The position numbers and the translations under genes were made by a program. From NCBI GenBank assembly GCA_934561725.1, contig CAKTGW010000092.1, forward strand, positions 1 to 5,339: DNA of 5,339 nucleotides, read 5' to 3'. The notes under the pieces were generated by a model that made no database searches, was not told the DNA's origin, and saw only the letters and a program-made list of their open reading frames with translations. How positions within the stretch are numbered: the stretch's first letter is position 1; every line of letters starts with the position of its first letter. Of the stretch, positions 5,222 through 5,339 are shown piece after piece. The DNA is from an uncultured Oscillospiraceae bacterium (GTDB taxonomy: Bacteria; Bacillota; Clostridia; Oscillospirales; Oscillospiraceae).

Positions 5222-5339
5222 TACAGCTCTTTTCTTCGACAATAATCCATTGATAAAATTTTTAATTGGTGTTCCAAACGCTAGGAAAACAGCAATTACC
5301 AAAATCACAGCAGAAATAGGTCTGGAAATTATAGCAAAG
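5219..5339 (-). CDS. tctA: C-terminal end of a TctA-like tripartite tricarboxylate transporter permease (partial)
   Basis: The minus strand from the right edge reads in one open frame for 39 codons to a TAA at 5219-5221. The peptide begins FAIISRPISAVILVIAVFLA and continues with a short basic tail ending LSKKRAV. A (T/S)RPIS motif followed by a last hydrophobic segment is typical of the extreme C-terminus of TctA, the large permease subunit of TTT systems. Position directly before a tctC gene on the same strand supports this. Only the tail is visible, so a TctA-TctB fusion or other variant upstream cannot be excluded. The order here is permease first, binding protein second. Confidence 0.72.
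   Translation of the reverse strand, partial: FAIISRPISAVILVIAVFLAFGTPIKNFINGLLSKKRAV

Noticed and set aside
1..5339. CRISPR arrays, tRNA or rRNA genes, insertion sequences, att sites.
   Set aside because: I saw no regularly spaced repeats, cloverleaf sequences, rRNA signatures, transposase motifs or terminal inverted repeats on reading both strands.

Overview
The window looks like a chromosomal segment from a Gram-positive anaerobe of the Clostridia, probably gut-type. The evidence is a clostridial-style RpoB N-terminus with a GTG start, strong AGGAGG-type ribosome sites, consensus sigma-A promoters, lipoprotein signal peptides, and an ApbE / NusG-domain-II / Gx-transporter gene set that is common in such genomes. 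No species can be named from the sequence alone.

Layout. (1) Positions 1-570, minus strand: the first 190 codons of rpoB, running off the left edge. It is driven by a near-ideal promoter at 721-750 and has a leader of about 145 nt. (2) Positions 571-952: a divergent intergenic region. It holds the rpoB leader and promoter, a UNCG-capped hairpin with a T-tract facing right, a 12-bp palindrome, and weak rightward promoter candidates. (3) Positions 953-4094, plus strand: a tight four-gene operon. It encodes a polytopic GT-C-type glycosyltransferase, an ApbE-family FAD:protein FMN transferase lipoprotein (ATGA overlap with the gene before it), a membrane-anchored NusG-domain-II protein with three conserved-looking cysteines, and a Gx-transporter-family (heptaprenyl diphosphate synthase component I-like) membrane protein. 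(4) Positions 4093-4122: a perfect 12-bp-stem bidirectional terminator filling the 36-bp convergent junction. (5) Positions 4131-5339, minus strand: a lower-GC segment with a TctC/Bug-type solute-binding lipoprotein. Upstream of it is the last 39 codons of a TctA-like permease, with an intercistronic hairpin between the two.

How the genes may work together. ApbE attaches FMN covalently to extracytosolic redox proteins, and NusG-II and Gx proteins recur beside ApbE in Rnf and flavin-based extracellular electron-transfer loci. The plus-strand operon is therefore best read as an accessory or maturation module for an extracytosolic flavin redox system. Its flavinylated target is not in the window, and the glycosyltransferase at its head is the unusual partner. 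The tct genes form an independent tripartite tricarboxylate-type uptake system with unknown substrate.
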